Shown here: positions 5,106 through 6,858 of the stretch, piece after piece
Position numbering within the stretch: position 1 is the stretch's first letter
How the letters are laid out: every line of letters begins with the position of its first letter
Origin: Phycisphaerae bacterium
GTDB taxonomy: Bacteria > Planctomycetota > Phycisphaerae > Phycisphaerales > SM1A02
DNA: 6,858 bases
Assembly (NCBI GenBank): GCA_002683195.1
Contig: NYSW01000101.1
Location: forward strand, 1-6,858
Direction: 5' to 3'
The notes under the pieces: generated by a model
The model's database searches: none
The model's input: only the letters and a program-made list of their open reading frames with translations
What the model was told of the DNA's origin: nothing
Position numbers and translations under genes: made by a program

Positions 5106-6858
5106 GTACCGTCGATCTCCCAATCACGCCCCAGTATCGCGCTCTCAATCCCTGCAAAGGGCATCGACGAGCCCGAATCCGAATCCCACGACGGACGGCG
5201 TTCCAGTGGCCCGATTCGGCCCTGGTGGGTGGTGGATCGCGGGACTGGTGGGCGTGATCGTGCTGGTCGTGTTTCACGGTGCCCTGCAGGGGGACTTCGT
5301 CTACGACGACTTTCCGGGGATCGTCGAGGCTGAGAGTCGGTTGACGACGTTGTGGCCCCCGTCGTGGCTCTCCGACGGCCAGCGACCGGTGGTGCGACTC
5401 TCCCTCGCGTTGAATCACCGAGCGGGGGGGCTGGATCCGTTCGGGTATCACGTATTCAACTTGAGCCTTCACGCCGCGGCCGCCGTGCTCGTCTGCCTCG
5501 TGGTCTTCGAGGGAGCTCGCCGGCTCGCGCATCGTGGCATCGCCGCGGGTTCGAGACGGAGCCGACTGCTCGTCGCCGCGGCCGTGTCGCTTCTCTGGGC
5601 GCTGCACCCCGTCCAGACCTCCACCGCCACCTACGTGATCCAACGTGCGGAGTCGCTCGCGGGCTTTTTCTCTCTCCTCGCGGTGTATGCGCTTCTTCGA
5701 GGCGATCGATCCCACCGAATTGCGACCGGTGTGATCGTGATCGCCTCGGTGGTGATGGCACTCGGTGCCAAGCCCTCGGCGGTGATACTGCCGGCGATGC
5801 TGCTGGTGGTGGACTGGTCGGTGCTCACCGGGAGTCTCCGAGAGACGCTGCGGCGTCGCGGCCTGATGCACCTCGCAGCATGGTGCTGCCTGGGTGTGTT
5901 GATCGCGACCGGAGCGGTCTCCTCGCTCTGGCGGAGTGAAGGGGTCGCCGGAGTCGGCTTCACGCAGGCGGGGTCGACTCCATTGCAATACGCGGCCTCG
6001 CAGATCTCCGCGGCGGCGATCTACGCGAAGATCTGCGTCGACCCATCGGCGATGAGCATCGATCACGGTGTCGACGTTCTTCGCCCCGGCTGGACCCGGC
6101 CGGTGGGGGTCGTGATCGTCCTGTCCTTGATCGGGCTCGCGATCGGCGGGTTCGTGCGGAACCGCTGGTGGTGGTGCCTTCCCGCGATCACGATGTTGGT
6201 GATGATTCCGACGTCCAGCATCGTGCCGCTGGCCGATCCCGTGGCGGATCAACGCCTTCATCTCTCGCTGCTGCCGGTGATCATCGGGGTTGTCGTACTC
6301 GCCCGGCAGGTGGTCGGCCGGCTCCCTGCCGGGGCGACCCGGCCCGCGGGAATCGTCCTCGCGATCCTGTTCATCGCCGTGCTCGCCGCCGAGGCCGCGG
6401 CGGTCCGGGCGCGGAACGCCGACTACGCGGATCCCCGTCGGCTCTGGGACGAGGTCGTCGCCCGGAGGCCCGATCATGTTCGGGGGCTGGTGAACCGAGC
6501 CTCGGTCGCCCTGCGCGAGGACCGATACGTGGACGCGGCACGCGATCTCCGCGCCGCGGGGGACCTCCAGCCGGGAAATCCGGTCGTGATCATGAATCTC
6601 GCGGTGCTCGACCTGCGTGACGGGCGTGCGGAGGATGCGCTCCGTCGCCTCGACGTCGTGGGATCCGTTGGTCGCGAGGATTCGCTGTTGCACGCGGCCC
6701 GGGCCGATGCCCTGCGCGATCTCGGGCGATTCGAGGAGGCGGTCGCGGCCTGCGAGGCTGCGCTCCTCATCGAACCGGCCAACGTGCGGATCCGCATCGT
6801 CATGGGCAATGCCCTGGCGGAGTGCGGGCGACTCGCCGACGCGGCGACGGTCTTCCGA
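5104..6858 (+). CDS. TMTC-like GT-C membrane glycosyltransferase with TPR repeats, partial (C-terminus outside window)
   Basis: The frame is open to the right edge (585 residues). After a polar N-terminus, a hydrophobic helix at 43-61 leads to GDFVYDDFPGI at 63-73. Its Asp pair matches the first lumenal/periplasmic loop of GT-C enzymes and the VYDD motif of TMTC proteins. Other family marks are FNLSLHA at 118-124, LHPVQTSTATYVIQRAESL at 167-185, GAKPSAVILP at 221-230 and VADQRLHLSLLP at 380-391 (TMTC-type AERYLYLPS position). I estimate 9-11 membrane helices up to about 433, then TPR units from about 456. Eukaryotic TMTC proteins transfer mannose from dolichol-phosphate-mannose to proteins; bacterial relatives are uncharacterised, so lipid-linked-sugar-dependent protein glycosylation in the periplasm is inferred. 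Start: TAA at 5086 blocks anything upstream of ATG 5104. The first 34 codons have weaker G/C at third positions, so GTG 5206 is a real alternative. It is divergent from the GT2 gene. Confidence 0.85.
   Translation, partial: MYRRSPNHAPVSRSQSLQRASTSPNPNPTTDGVPVARFGPGGWWIAGLVGVIVLVVFHGALQGDFVYDDFPGIVEAESRLTTLWPPSWLSDGQRPVVRLSLALNHRAGGLDPFGYHVFNLSLHAAAAVLVCLVVFEGARRLAHRGIAAGSRRSRLLVAAAVSLLWALHPVQTSTATYVIQRAESLAGFFSLLAVYALLRGDRSHRIATGVIVIASVVMALGAKPSAVILPAMLLVVDWSVLTGSLRETLRRRGLMHLAAWCCLGVLIATGAVSSLWRSEGVAGVGFTQAGSTPLQYAASQISAAAIYAKICVDPSAMSIDHGVDVLRPGWTRPVGVVIVLSLIGLAIGGFVRNRWWWCLPAITMLVMIPTSSIVPLADPVADQRLHLSLLPVIIGVVVLARQVVGRLPAGATRPAGIVLAILFIAVLAAEAAAVRARNADYADPRRLWDEVVARRPDHVRGLVNRASVALREDRYVDAARDLRAAGDLQPGNPVVIMNLAVLDLRDGRAEDALRRLDVVGSVGREDSLLHAARADALRDLGRFEEAVAACEAALLIEPANVRIRIVMGNALAECGRLADAATVFR
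5117..5121 (-). promoter_or_regulatory. Candidate Shine-Dalgarno GGGAG for the GT2 gene
   Basis: GGGAG on the minus strand lies 11 nt before ATG 5105. It is the best purine-rich match in front of any gene start here, and it favours ATG 5105 over the in-frame TTG at 5123, which it directly adjoins. The spacing is somewhat long. It lies inside the first codons of the divergent TMTC-like reading frame. Confidence 0.4.
6469..6858 (+). repeat. TPR repeat-coding region of the TMTC-like gene
   Basis: Residues about 456-585 form roughly 34-residue helical pairs. The units are near 457-493 (VNRASVALREDRYVDAARDL), 494-523 (MNLAVLDLRDGRAEDALRRL), 524-560 (ADALRDLGRFEEAVAACEAA, ending IEPAN) and 561 to the edge (GNALAECGRLADAATVF). 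The A/L-G-R/Y-x-x-A pattern and the terminal P of each unit are typical TPR features. In TMTC proteins this domain lies on the same side as the active site and is thought to bind the acceptor protein. Confidence 0.85.

Noticed and set aside
5080..6693. Long minus-strand open frame (537 codons) opposite the TMTC-like gene
   Set aside because: The composition is extremely Arg/His/Asp/Gly rich (for example DRGKAPPPAVPHEPADREPD), typical of antisense to a hydrophobic high-GC membrane gene. The plus frame carries clear TMTC and TPR motifs.

Overview
The window is high-GC bacterial DNA with strong G/C preference at third codon positions and almost no non-coding space. It most likely comes from a planctomycete of the Phycisphaerae type. 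This taxonomic guess rests on a secreted protein with repeated DCNxNGxxDxCE motifs combined with C-type lectin and PA14 domains, on an uncharacterised protein of a kind I associate with Phycisphaerae, and on weak or absent Shine-Dalgarno sequences. There is no marker gene to prove it.

Layout. (a) 1-1623, minus: the N-terminal 541 residues of a large secreted multidomain protein (signal peptide, C-type-lectin-like domain, calcium-type repeats, PA14 domain, more repeats, start of another module). Its C-terminus lies beyond the left edge. (b) 1624-1782: a short divergent intergenic region that is less GC-rich than its surroundings. (c) 1783-3015, plus: a 410-residue cytoplasmic protein of unknown function. 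It converges, with a 22 bp gap, on (d) 5105-3038, minus: a three-gene operon with 4-nt overlaps, in the order GT2 glycosyltransferase (polyprenyl-phosphate-hexose-synthase-like), DUF2304 small membrane protein, sulfotransferase. (e) 5104 to the right edge, plus: a divergent gene for a TMTC-like membrane protein, a GT-C type glycosyltransferase fold followed by TPR repeats, truncated by the window end.

How the genes may work together (inference). A GT2/DUF2304 pair is the usual arrangement for making or handling a polyprenyl-phosphate-linked sugar at the inner membrane. A TMTC-like GT-C protein is the kind of enzyme that uses such a lipid-linked sugar on the outer face of the membrane to glycosylate proteins; eukaryotic TMTC1-4 O-mannosylate cadherins. 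A sulfotransferase in the same operon could decorate the glycan or another acceptor. The region therefore looks like a small surface-glycosylation module next to a secreted lectin/PA14 protein. The link between the lectin gene and the glycosylation genes is proximity only. No RNA genes, mobile elements, CRISPR arrays or convincing terminators were seen.
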